Positions 1-5,956 of a stretch of DNA of 8,575 bases are shown in pieces. The notes beneath the pieces were generated by a model. That model saw only the letters and a list, made by a program, of their open reading frames with translations. It was not told the origin of the DNA and made no database searches. Positions within the stretch are counted from its first letter, which is position 1. Every line of letters starts with the position of its first letter. Source of the DNA: GCA-2731375 sp964462145 (GTDB lineage: Bacteria; Pseudomonadota; Alphaproteobacteria; GCA-2731375); the NCBI GenBank assembly GCA_964462145.1, contig CAYWYB010000236.1, positions 1 to 8,575 of the forward strand. Direction: 5' to 3'. The translations under genes were made by a program, and so were the position numbers.

Positions 1-1
1 C

Positions 2-55
2 CACGGGGCTTGGACGGAGGGTCAAATGAGCCAGAATATCTCGGAAACGCGCTAG
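2..55 (+). CDS. Possible 3' tail of an unidentified + strand gene cut by the window edge
   Basis: A reading frame is open from position 2 to a TAG at 53-55 and would encode only 17 residues, ending ...MSQNISETR. Its TAG shares the tetranucleotide CTAG (52-55) with the greB stop on the other strand. That arrangement matches the two other convergent junctions in this window, which is the main reason to list it. An ATG at 26-28 with GGAGG seven bases or fewer upstream also lies in this frame, but it would give only a nine-residue peptide. A different frame ends at the TGA at 27-29, so the true end of the neighbouring gene cannot be decided here. No function can be assigned. Confidence 0.22.
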   Translation, partial: HGAWTEGQMSQNISETR

Positions 56-615
56 CTGGGCGTGGACGCGGCGTAACTGATTTCAACGACCTCGATTTCC
101 TCGATGCCCGATGGCGTGCGCAGTTTTACGATATCGCCTTCCGCGGCCTTGTGCAGGGCGCGGGCGATGGGCGAGACCCAGCTGACCTCGCCATGATCCT
201 GGCGGGCTTCATCCGCGCCGACGATACGCACGGTGCGTTCCTTGTCGTCGCTATCGGCATAGGTCACCGTGGCGCCGAAAAAAACCTGCTCGCGGTTCTT
301 TTGTTTCTCCACGTGCACCACTTCGGCGATCTCCAGCCGTTTCATCAGATAGCGCACACGCCGGTCAATCTCACGCAGGCGTTTCTTGCCGTACAGATAA
401 TCGCCGTTCTCCGAACGATCGCCATTTCCGGCGGCCCAGGAGACGACCTCGACCACTCGCGGCCGCTCCACCCGGCGCAGTTGCTGCAACTCGTCCTTCA
501 GGCGGGCATGGCCTTCGGGCGTCAGGTAATTCTTTGTACCTGGGGGCAGGGGGGCGGCAACCTCCGGCAGGTCGTCGTCTTCGCCATCGGATTCTTTTGT
601 GAACGCTTTGCTCAT
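52..615 (-). CDS. greB: Transcription elongation factor GreB (GreA/GreB family)
   Basis: The product binds RNA polymerase through the secondary channel and stimulates cleavage of backtracked transcripts, rescuing stalled complexes in the cytoplasm. The 187-residue protein has a family-type N-terminal coiled coil (about residues 30-100) followed by a globular FKBP-like C-terminal domain (about 108-181). The coiled-coil tip carries the GDRSENGDY motif at 65-73. D66 and E69 match the two acidic residues that position Mg2+ in Gre factors. The GKKRLREIDRRVRYLMKRLE stretch is more GreB-like than GreA-like. An extra N-terminal segment of about 25 residues, rich in Asp/Glu, precedes the core, so the protein is longer than E. 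coli GreB. The start is the ATG at 613-615; upstream Shine-Dalgarno matches are mediocre. It diverges from the GST-like gene. The family call is firm; GreB rather than GreA is likely. Confidence 0.92.
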   Translation of the reverse strand: MSKAFTKESDGEDDDLPEVAAPLPPGTKNYLTPEGHARLKDELQQLRRVERPRVVEVVSWAAGNGDRSENGDYLYGKKRLREIDRRVRYLMKRLEIAEVVHVEKQKNREQVFFGATVTYADSDDKERTVRIVGADEARQDHGEVSWVSPIARALHKAAEGDIVKLRTPSGIEEIEVVEISYAASTPS

Positions 616-684
616 CTTCCGCTATTCTCCACGCCAAACAATGCCACATGCTTATGCGCATGGGCAGAGGAAATTCAGAGGATT

Positions 685-688
685 GGAG
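685..688 (+). promoter_or_regulatory. Ribosome binding site deciding the GST-like gene start
   Basis: GGAG lies seven bases before a GTG codon at 696-698. The in-frame ATGs further upstream (648, 654, 660) have no purine-rich element in front of them, so GTG at 696 is the preferred start. This is inferred from spacing only. Confidence 0.45.
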
Positions 689-695
689 CAGGGCC

Positions 696-1460
696 GTGGA
701 TTACGCGTATGTGGACGATGCCAGGGAGCAGCCGGGCTTGCGCTTGGCGTTGACCATGGGGGTGCCGGGGCCGTGGAGCCAGGCGGCGAAATATCTCTTT
801 GAATACAAGAAATATCCGTTTATCGCCGTGGGCCAGAAAGGTGCCCAGGAAAACCCCGAACTATTCGCCTGGACCGGTCACCGCAACGCGCCCGTCGCCG
901 TGTATGAGGACGAGGCGCCCCGCGTCGGCTGGTACGAGATCGTCATGCTGGCCGAGCGCCTCGCGCCCGAGCCCCGCCTGGTGCCCGCGTCTTCGGCGGC
1001 CCGAGCCGAGATGTTCGGCCTGATTACCGAAATCGCTTCCGAGGGCGGTTTGGCCTGGCAACGGCGCCTGGCGATGATCGATGTCATGCGTGCCGCCATT
1101 CCTGACCCGGCGGCGCGGCAACTGCCCAATACCCTGGCGGGCCGTTATGGCTATTCCAGCGCGGCGGCGGCCAAGGCGAACGACATATGCGCCGATATTC
1201 TGGCCATGCTGGCCGCCAGGCTGGAGGCCCAGGCGGACAAGGGCAGCGGCTATTTCGTGGGCGATGAATTCACCGCCGCCGATTTGTATTGGGCCTGTTT
1301 TTCGCAGCTGGTGGCGCCCATGGCGGAGGATCTCAACCCCATGCCGGAGCGCCTGCGCGGCCCCTATACGGCGCCCGAGACAATGGTGATCGCACCGATA
1401 TTGCTGGCGCATCGCGAACGGATGTACCAGCAGCATTTAACGCTGCCGCTGGATTTCTAG
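696..1460 (+). CDS. Glutathione S-transferase-fold protein of unknown substrate
   Basis: From the preferred GTG start the protein has 254 residues; from ATG 648 it would have 270. The N-terminal half (about 15-90) fits a thioredoxin-like GST domain with the cis-proline turn NAPV (64-67). The C-terminal half (about 100-235) is helical and contains the GST N-capping box TAAD (193-196) within GYFVGDEFTAADLYWA, a strong GST-C signature. Classical GSTs detoxify electrophiles by conjugating glutathione. Here the Glu-Ser pair that normally follows the third strand and binds the glutamyl part of glutathione appears replaced by Gly-Trp (78-79), and no clear catalytic Ser/Cys/Tyr is visible at the start of helix 1 (GVPGPWSQAAK). 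Glutathione binding is therefore uncertain. Its stop codon lies three bases from that of fadD, which converges on it. GST fold is likely; activity is unknown. Confidence 0.75.
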   Translation: MDYAYVDDAREQPGLRLALTMGVPGPWSQAAKYLFEYKKYPFIAVGQKGAQENPELFAWTGHRNAPVAVYEDEAPRVGWYEIVMLAERLAPEPRLVPASSAARAEMFGLITEIASEGGLAWQRRLAMIDVMRAAIPDPAARQLPNTLAGRYGYSSAAAAKANDICADILAMLAARLEAQADKGSGYFVGDEFTAADLYWACFSQLVAPMAEDLNPMPERLRGPYTAPETMVIAPILLAHRERMYQQHLTLPLDF

Positions 1461-1463
1461 AGC

Positions 1464-3095
1464 CTAGTCGCGCAACTCCCGCCGCAGGATCTTGCCCACC
1501 GGAGATTTTGGCAGTTCGTCGATAAAGGCGATCTGTTTGGGCACTTTGTAGGCGGTCAGGTTTTCCCGGCAAAATGCAATAACGTCCTCGGCGCTGACTT
1601 CTGCATCGGGCATTTTGACGACGAACAGTTTGACCGCTTCGTCCGTTTGCTCATCGGGCACGCCGATACAGGCGGCTTCCAGCACACTGTCCATATTGGC
1701 GACCACGGCTTCGATCTCGTTGGGATAGACGTTGAAGCCCGAGACCAGGATCATGTCCTTCTTGCGGTCGACGATCTTGAAGCGGCCTTCCTCGGTCAGA
1801 ATGGCGACATCGCCAGTGCGGAAATAACCGTCCGCCGTGGTCACCGCGGCCGTCTCCTCCGGCTTGCGCCAATAGCCCACCATGACCTGGGGGCCCTTGA
1901 CGCAAAGTTCGCCCGGTTCGCCCGGGGCGACCTCGTTACCGTCATCATCGCGCAGGGTAACATCCGTCGACGGCATGGGAATGCCGATGGTGGCGCTGAA
2001 TTCGTCGCCTCCCGCCACATTGAAAGTCACCACGGGGGAGGTCTCGGACAGGCCATAGCCCTCGGTAATGTGCAGGCCCGTGACCTCGCGCCACTTGTTG
2101 GAGATCGCCTCCTGAATGGCGGTGCCACCGCCCGCCGACAATTTCAACGACGAGAAATCAAGTTCGGCAAAGCCTGGTGTATGCAGCAGGCCGTTGAACA
2201 AGGTGTTGACGCCGGTGATCACCGAGAATTTGTAATTGCCCAATTCCTTGACGAAGCCCGGCATGTCGCGCGGGTTGGTAATCAGAACATTGCCGCCGCC
2301 CTTGGAGAAATAGGTCAGGCAATTCACCATCAGGGCAAAGATGTGATAGAGCGGAATGGCGGTGACCACCACTTCCTCACCCTCGCGGACGCGGTCGCCC
2401 AGAAAGGTCGAGATCTGGATAATGTTGCTGACCAGATTGCGATGGGTCAGGGCGGCGCCCTTGGATAGGCCGGTGGTGCCGCCGGTGTATTGCAGATACA
2501 GCAGATCCTCGCCCGAGATCTCGACCGGGCTGAAGCTATGTTTTTCGCCCTGGGCCAATGCGTCCGTAAATTTGACCACGTTCGACAGCCGTTCATCGGT
2601 GGGCGGGCTGGGCAGGGCGCCGTTGCCGCAATCGCCCAGGTCGGCGACGATGACGTTTTTGATCGGGGTCTCGGCGATGACCTCGGCCAGCACCGGGGTG
2701 GAGCCGGAAAAGATGATAATGGTGTCGGTATCGGCGTCGTTCAGCTGATGTTGCAATTCGCGCGGGGTATACAGCGGGTTGACGTTGACCTGTACCAGAC
2801 CGGCCCGCATGTTGGCGAACATGGTCACCGGAAAGGCCATGATATTGGGCGACATGATGGCCACCCGATCGCCCTTTTTCAGGCCCAGATCAGATTGCAG
2901 ATAGGCGGCCAGATTTTCCGACAGGCGGTCGATATCATTAAAACTCAGATCGGCGCCAAAATTGCTGAAGGCCGTGGCATCGCCATGCTTTGCGATGGCC
3001 GCCGCCGACATGGCCCATATGGAGGGGTAGGCATCCGCATCGATCTCGTGGGGAACGCCCGGTTCGTAATTCTTGCTCCACGGTTTGTCGGTCAT
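1464..3095 (-). CDS. fadD: Long-chain fatty acid--CoA ligase (acyl-CoA synthetase, FadD)
   Basis: This enzyme activates a carboxylic acid with ATP to an acyl-AMP and transfers it to CoA, the entry step of beta-oxidation-type pathways. The 543-residue protein is full length for FadD and has every core motif of the adenylate-forming family: P-loop YTGGTTGLSKGA (203-214), EGYGLSETS (345-353), GYFRTGD (423-429, with the ribose-binding Asp429), the hinge region and FadD signature around FKIVDRKKDMI (439-449), and PVGK (532-535) with the adenylation Lys535. The ATG at 3093-3095 has GAGG six bases upstream. It is transcribed away from the hydratase/aldolase operon across a 124-base shared region, suggesting it supplies CoA esters to that operon (inference). 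FadD of E. coli acts at the inner membrane; no membrane segment is evident here. True chain-length preference cannot be read from sequence. Confidence 0.94.
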   Translation of the reverse strand: MTDKPWSKNYEPGVPHEIDADAYPSIWAMSAAAIAKHGDATAFSNFGADLSFNDIDRLSENLAAYLQSDLGLKKGDRVAIMSPNIMAFPVTMFANMRAGLVQVNVNPLYTPRELQHQLNDADTDTIIIFSGSTPVLAEVIAETPIKNVIVADLGDCGNGALPSPPTDERLSNVVKFTDALAQGEKHSFSPVEISGEDLLYLQYTGGTTGLSKGAALTHRNLVSNIIQISTFLGDRVREGEEVVVTAIPLYHIFALMVNCLTYFSKGGGNVLITNPRDMPGFVKELGNYKFSVITGVNTLFNGLLHTPGFAELDFSSLKLSAGGGTAIQEAISNKWREVTGLHITEGYGLSETSPVVTFNVAGGDEFSATIGIPMPSTDVTLRDDDGNEVAPGEPGELCVKGPQVMVGYWRKPEETAAVTTADGYFRTGDVAILTEEGRFKIVDRKKDMILVSGFNVYPNEIEAVVANMDSVLEAACIGVPDEQTDEAVKLFVVKMPDAEVSAEDVIAFCRENLTAYKVPKQIAFIDELPKSPVGKILRRELRD

Positions 3096-3219
3096 GTTTG
3101 CCTCTTCCTGTTGGCCAAATCATCTGCTTCGGATACCTTGGCGAAGGACGAAAGATATAACCAAATCAACGCAAAGCGTAAGAGAAAATTGCCCTAATCT
3201 GAACGATGGAGAGCACAGA
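3096..3219. promoter_or_regulatory. Divergent promoter region between fadD and the hydratase operon
   Basis: These 124 bases separate two divergent starts and are AT-richer than the flanking genes, so both promoters should lie here. I cannot assign a convincing -35/-10 pair in either direction. Visible symmetrical elements are the palindrome TTGGCCAA (3111-3118), arms CTTCG/CGAAG around a 10-base loop (3127-3146), and ACGC-AAA-GCGT (3169-3179). Any of these could be an operator for a fatty-acid or CoA-ester responsive repressor, but none matches a consensus I can name. GGAG at 3208-3211 is the ribosome binding site of the downstream gene. Confidence 0.4.
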
Positions 3220-4014
3220 ATGAGCGATCAGGCCGCGGCTGTTCTATTGCAGTGCGATGGCGCCGTTGCGACCCTGACATTGAACCGGCCGGATAAGCTG
3301 AACCCGTTGGATGGCGACACTATCGCGGCCCTTGGCGCAGTGGTGGAGGAGCTGGAAGGCCGGGCGGATATCCGCGTGGTGCGCCTGACGGGCGCGGGCA
3401 AGGCGTTTTCCGCCGGTGGTGACCTGGCCGGCTACATCTCGTTGTACCAGGCGCCGGATGCGTTCCGGGATTTTCTGGAAACATTTCATGCTTTGCTGAA
3501 CCGCATGGAGCAATCGGCAAAAATCTATGTGGCGGTTGTCAATGGCGCCTGTGTGGCGGGCGGTTTGGAATTGCCGTTGGCCTGCGATGTGGCTCTGGCG
3601 GGCGAAAGCGCGCGGATCGGCGATGGCCATCTGAATTTTGGCCAGTTGCCCGGCGCCGGCGGCTCGCAACGTTTGCCCCGTGCCATCGGCGCCATGGCCG
3701 CCAAGTTTCTCATGCTCTGCGGGGAATTGCTGGATGCGGCGGCGGCACAACGCATCGGTCTGATCAACCGGGTGTTTCCCGATGGCGAACTTGCGGCTGG
3801 CTCCATGGCTTTGTGTCAGGCCATGGCTAAGCACAGTCCCGTTGGCTTAAAGGGCGCCAAATACCTGGTCAACCATGGCCTGGAAGGCGATCTGCAAACG
3901 GGCCTGCGCATGGAGCTGGAATTCGTGCATAATTACGCCACCACCGAGCGGGATGCCATGGAAGGCCTGCTGGCTTTCAAGGACAAACGGCCGCCCGAAT
4001 ACGATCAGGACTGA
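3220..4014 (+). CDS. Enoyl-CoA hydratase/isomerase (crotonase) family protein
   Basis: Crotonase-fold enzymes act on acyl-CoA thioesters, classically adding water to a 2-enoyl-CoA. The 264-residue length is typical. The two oxyanion-hole segments are present: FSAGGDL (63-69) and NGACVAGGLEL (108-118). The first catalytic glutamate of classical hydratases is present as Glu117, but the position of the second is His137 in IGDGHLNFGQLPGAGG. The reaction may therefore differ from simple syn-hydration; hydrolase, isomerase or a specialised hydratase are alternatives. The start is the ATG at 3220 with GGAG eight bases upstream; an upstream in-frame ATG lies inside the divergent fadD gene and is rejected. 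It is the first gene of a three-gene operon, 16 bases before the thiolase-fold gene, which suggests it makes a hydroxyacyl-CoA for that enzyme (inference). Confidence 0.9.
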   Translation: MSDQAAAVLLQCDGAVATLTLNRPDKLNPLDGDTIAALGAVVEELEGRADIRVVRLTGAGKAFSAGGDLAGYISLYQAPDAFRDFLETFHALLNRMEQSAKIYVAVVNGACVAGGLELPLACDVALAGESARIGDGHLNFGQLPGAGGSQRLPRAIGAMAAKFLMLCGELLDAAAAQRIGLINRVFPDGELAAGSMALCQAMAKHSPVGLKGAKYLVNHGLEGDLQTGLRMELEFVHNYATTERDAMEGLLAFKDKRPPEYDQD

Positions 4015-4030
4015 AACGGAGTACGGCGCA

Positions 4031-5188
4031 ATGTGGGCCTTGCGGGATAAATACGCCATCGTCGGCACGGGCTATACGGACTATTCCAAGAATTCCGGCA
4101 CCACGGTGTTGAATCTGGCGACGGAGGCCTGTTTGAACGCGGTCAGCGATGCGGGCCTGACACCGGATGACATTGATGGTCTGGTTAGTTTCCAGTTTAA
4201 CGACTCAGTTCCGGCGATGTCCGTGGCCGGCGCCATGGGGATCGAGGCGGCGGGCTATGCCGTCGATATCGCGGGCGGCGGCAATGCCGCCAACCTGGTG
4301 GTGCTGAACGCCATCGCGGCGATTGAGGCGGGTCTGGCCAAGAACGTCTTGTGCTTTCGCGCCATGAATGGCCGTTCCGGCTTTCGCCTGGGCGGGGGCC
4401 GGGATATGCAGGCCCACGGCATTACGCAGTTCACGGCGCCGTTCGGCTGGATCACCTATCCCCAGGCCATGGCCATGTGGTGCCGCCGCCATATGGTCAA
4501 ATACGGCACCACTTCGGAACAGCTTGGTACATTGGCCGTGACCTTTCGCGACAATGCGGCACTTAATCCACGCGCCATGCAGCGCCAGCCGATCAGCATG
4601 GACGACTATCTCTCGGCCCGGCCCATCGTTGATCCGTTCCGGATGCTGGATATCTGCCTGGAAAGCGATGGCGCCTGTGCCGTCCTGGTGACCTCGGCTG
4701 AACGGGCGAAGGATATGCGCCATGCGCCGGTATACGTCATGAGCGGTGCCAACGGCGGCGGTGCCAATCAGGGCGATGATCTATTCGACTGTCTGCGCTG
4801 GCAGGATCACTCGGAAAACTATTCCGCCTATATCGCCGATGACCTGTGGGGCGGCGCCGGCGTCGGGCCGGAAGATGTCGATGTGGCCGAGATTTATGAT
4901 TGCTTCACTTACAGCGTGGTGGCGCAGTTGGAAGGCCTGGGCTTTTGCCAACCCGGTGAAGGACCGGATTTCGTTCAGGGCGGGCGCATTGCCCGTGACG
5001 GCGCCTTGCCGCTGAATACCCATGGCGGCCTGCTGTCCGAGGCCTATATCCACGGCCTCAACCATGTGGTCGAGGCTGTCGATCAGTTGCGCGGCGACGC
5101 TGGGCCCCGGCAAATTCCCGGCGCCGAAATCGCCCTGACCACCGCTGGTGCCATGACCGTTGGTTCGGCTCTTGTGTTGCGGAATTGA
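4031..5188 (+). CDS. Thiolase-fold protein lacking catalytic Cys, probable Ltp2-like CoA-ester aldolase
   Basis: The 385-residue protein resembles the SCP-x/lipid-transfer-protein branch of the thiolase superfamily over its full length. Thiolases use a nucleophilic Cys, a His and a second Cys. Here the nucleophile loop reads VDIAGGGNAAN (78-88) with glycine where Cys should be. The GHPLGATG-type His is replaced by Tyr339 in GGLLSEAYIHG, the C-terminal Cys-Gly loop by TTAGAMTVG (370-378), and the HDCF motif reads YDCF with Tyr289. Loss of the cysteines with gain of tyrosines is what I know of Ltp2-type steroid side-chain aldolases, which cleave a beta-hydroxyacyl-CoA to a carbonyl compound plus a shorter acyl-CoA. 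The next gene encodes a DUF35 protein, the known partner of such aldolases. The ATG at 4031 has GGAG nine bases upstream. Fold is firm; aldolase activity and substrate are inferred. Confidence 0.88.
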   Translation: MWALRDKYAIVGTGYTDYSKNSGTTVLNLATEACLNAVSDAGLTPDDIDGLVSFQFNDSVPAMSVAGAMGIEAAGYAVDIAGGGNAANLVVLNAIAAIEAGLAKNVLCFRAMNGRSGFRLGGGRDMQAHGITQFTAPFGWITYPQAMAMWCRRHMVKYGTTSEQLGTLAVTFRDNAALNPRAMQRQPISMDDYLSARPIVDPFRMLDICLESDGACAVLVTSAERAKDMRHAPVYVMSGANGGGANQGDDLFDCLRWQDHSENYSAYIADDLWGGAGVGPEDVDVAEIYDCFTYSVVAQLEGLGFCQPGEGPDFVQGGRIARDGALPLNTHGGLLSEAYIHGLNHVVEAVDQLRGDAGPRQIPGAEIALTTAGAMTVGSALVLRN

Positions 5189-5204
5189 GGGGCAGGGGAG
5201 CGCA

Positions 5205-5609
5205 ATGTATAACAAGCCTGTCCCCGTGCCCGATGCCGATACGGAACCGTTCTGGTCCGCCTGCCGCGAGGGGCGATTGCGCGTGCAATGCTGTAGCGAA
5301 TGCGGCGCCAAGCGTCTGCCGCCTGAACGCTTTTGTCCGAAATGCCATGGCGCCGAGAGTGAATGGCAAGACGTCAGCGGCAAGGGCAAGGTCTACAGCT
5401 GGATCGTGGTGCGTCATCCGGTACCGGGCGATGTCTATGGCGCCGATGTGCCTTATGTGGTGGCGCTGATCGACCTGGCAGAAGGCGTGCGCATGGCCTC
5501 CAACATCATCGATTGCGACCCGGATGCGGTGACGGCGGATATGGCGGTGGAAGTCGTCTTCGAGGCGGTGACCAACGATATTACGCTGCCGAAATTCCGG
5601 CCTGTCTAA
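5205..5609 (+). CDS. DUF35 zinc-ribbon/OB-fold protein, probable partner of the thiolase-fold enzyme
   Basis: The 134-residue protein has the complete DUF35 layout. A short N-terminal helix (FWSACREGRL) is followed by a rubredoxin-like zinc ribbon with Cys30, Cys33, Cys44 and Cys47 in two CxxC knuckles, and then an OB-fold domain (about 58-134) containing GKGKVYSWIVV. In characterised systems, DUF35 proteins or domains bind thiolase-superfamily enzymes and help form the CoA/substrate channel: the archaeal thiolase/HMG-CoA synthase complex, the PhlB subunit of PhlACB, and ChsH2 with Ltp2. It begins 16 bases after the thiolase-fold gene, with an AGGGGAG element just upstream of the ATG, so the two are very probably co-translated and form a complex. 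The stop TAA overlaps the stop of the convergent ferredoxin gene. Confidence 0.93.
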   Translation: MYNKPVPVPDADTEPFWSACREGRLRVQCCSECGAKRLPPERFCPKCHGAESEWQDVSGKGKVYSWIVVRHPVPGDVYGADVPYVVALIDLAEGVRMASNIIDCDPDAVTADMAVEVVFEAVTNDITLPKFRPV

Positions 5610-5938
5610 CCCAGCAGGTTCCGGCTTTCACCGGGCAGGCGCACGGTCAGGCCATCCAGGTCGGTGGTCATGATAATCTGGCAACACAGGCGCGAGGTGC
5701 GCTTTAGGCCAAAGACCAGATCCAACATGTCTTCTTCGTCTTCCACGGGGGGAGGGATTTTGCCGTCCCAGTCCGGGTCGACAATGACGTGGCAGGTGGA
5801 GCATGCCAGGTTGCCCTCGCAGGCGCCTTCCATATCGATGCCGTGGCGGACGGCGATCTCCATGACCGAGTCGCCGACAGGCGCTTCGACCACCTGTTGT
5901 TGGGTGCCGTCGGCACTGATGAAGATAATTTGCGGCAC
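5606..5938 (-). CDS. [2Fe-2S] ferredoxin, adrenodoxin/ISC type
   Basis: This is a small soluble electron carrier holding one [2Fe-2S] cluster. The 110-residue length and ligand pattern fit the vertebrate-type/ISC ferredoxins: Cys40, Cys46 and Cys49 in ACEGNLACSTCH, then Cys86 in SRLCCQI (Cys85 takes the place of the usual Gly and is probably not a ligand). The acidic helix around EDEEDMLDL (66-74) matches the partner-docking region of adrenodoxin-like proteins. The start is GTG at 5936-5938 without a clear Shine-Dalgarno; it begins 18 bases after the desulfurase stop and in the same frame, so translational coupling is likely. Being downstream of cysE and a cysteine desulfurase, it could supply electrons for Fe-S cluster assembly, as ISC ferredoxin does in E. 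coli. A redox partner for a cytochrome P450 or other oxygenase is possible but no such gene is visible. Confidence 0.93.
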   Translation of the reverse strand: MPQIIFISADGTQQQVVEAPVGDSVMEIAVRHGIDMEGACEGNLACSTCHVIVDPDWDGKIPPPVEDEEDMLDLVFGLKRTSRLCCQIIMTTDLDGLTVRLPGESRNLLG

Positions 5939-5956
5939 TGAATTACTTAGCCGGGC

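Noticed and set aside
10..753. 247-codon + strand ORF opposite greB
   Set aside because: It is a shadow of greB and crosses into the start of the GST-like gene in another frame; no domain is recognisable.
1647..2468. 273-codon + strand ORF opposite fadD
   Set aside because: It lies wholly antisense to a full-length gene with all family motifs; its His/Gly/Ala-rich composition is typical of a shadow frame in GC-rich DNA.
3073..3219. In-frame 49-codon upstream extension of the crotonase gene
   Set aside because: It begins inside the divergent fadD gene and covers the shared promoter region; ATG 3220 with GGAG is the normal crotonase N-terminus.
3875..4030. In-frame 52-codon upstream extension of the thiolase-fold gene
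   Set aside because: It overlaps the hydratase gene and translates to non-family sequence; ATG 4031 has a ribosome site and begins the conserved N-terminus.
5939..5956. In-frame TGA between desulfurase and ferredoxin as a selenocysteine or read-through fusion
   Set aside because: Both proteins are complete at family length, the linker shows no conserved sequence, and no recoding element is visible.
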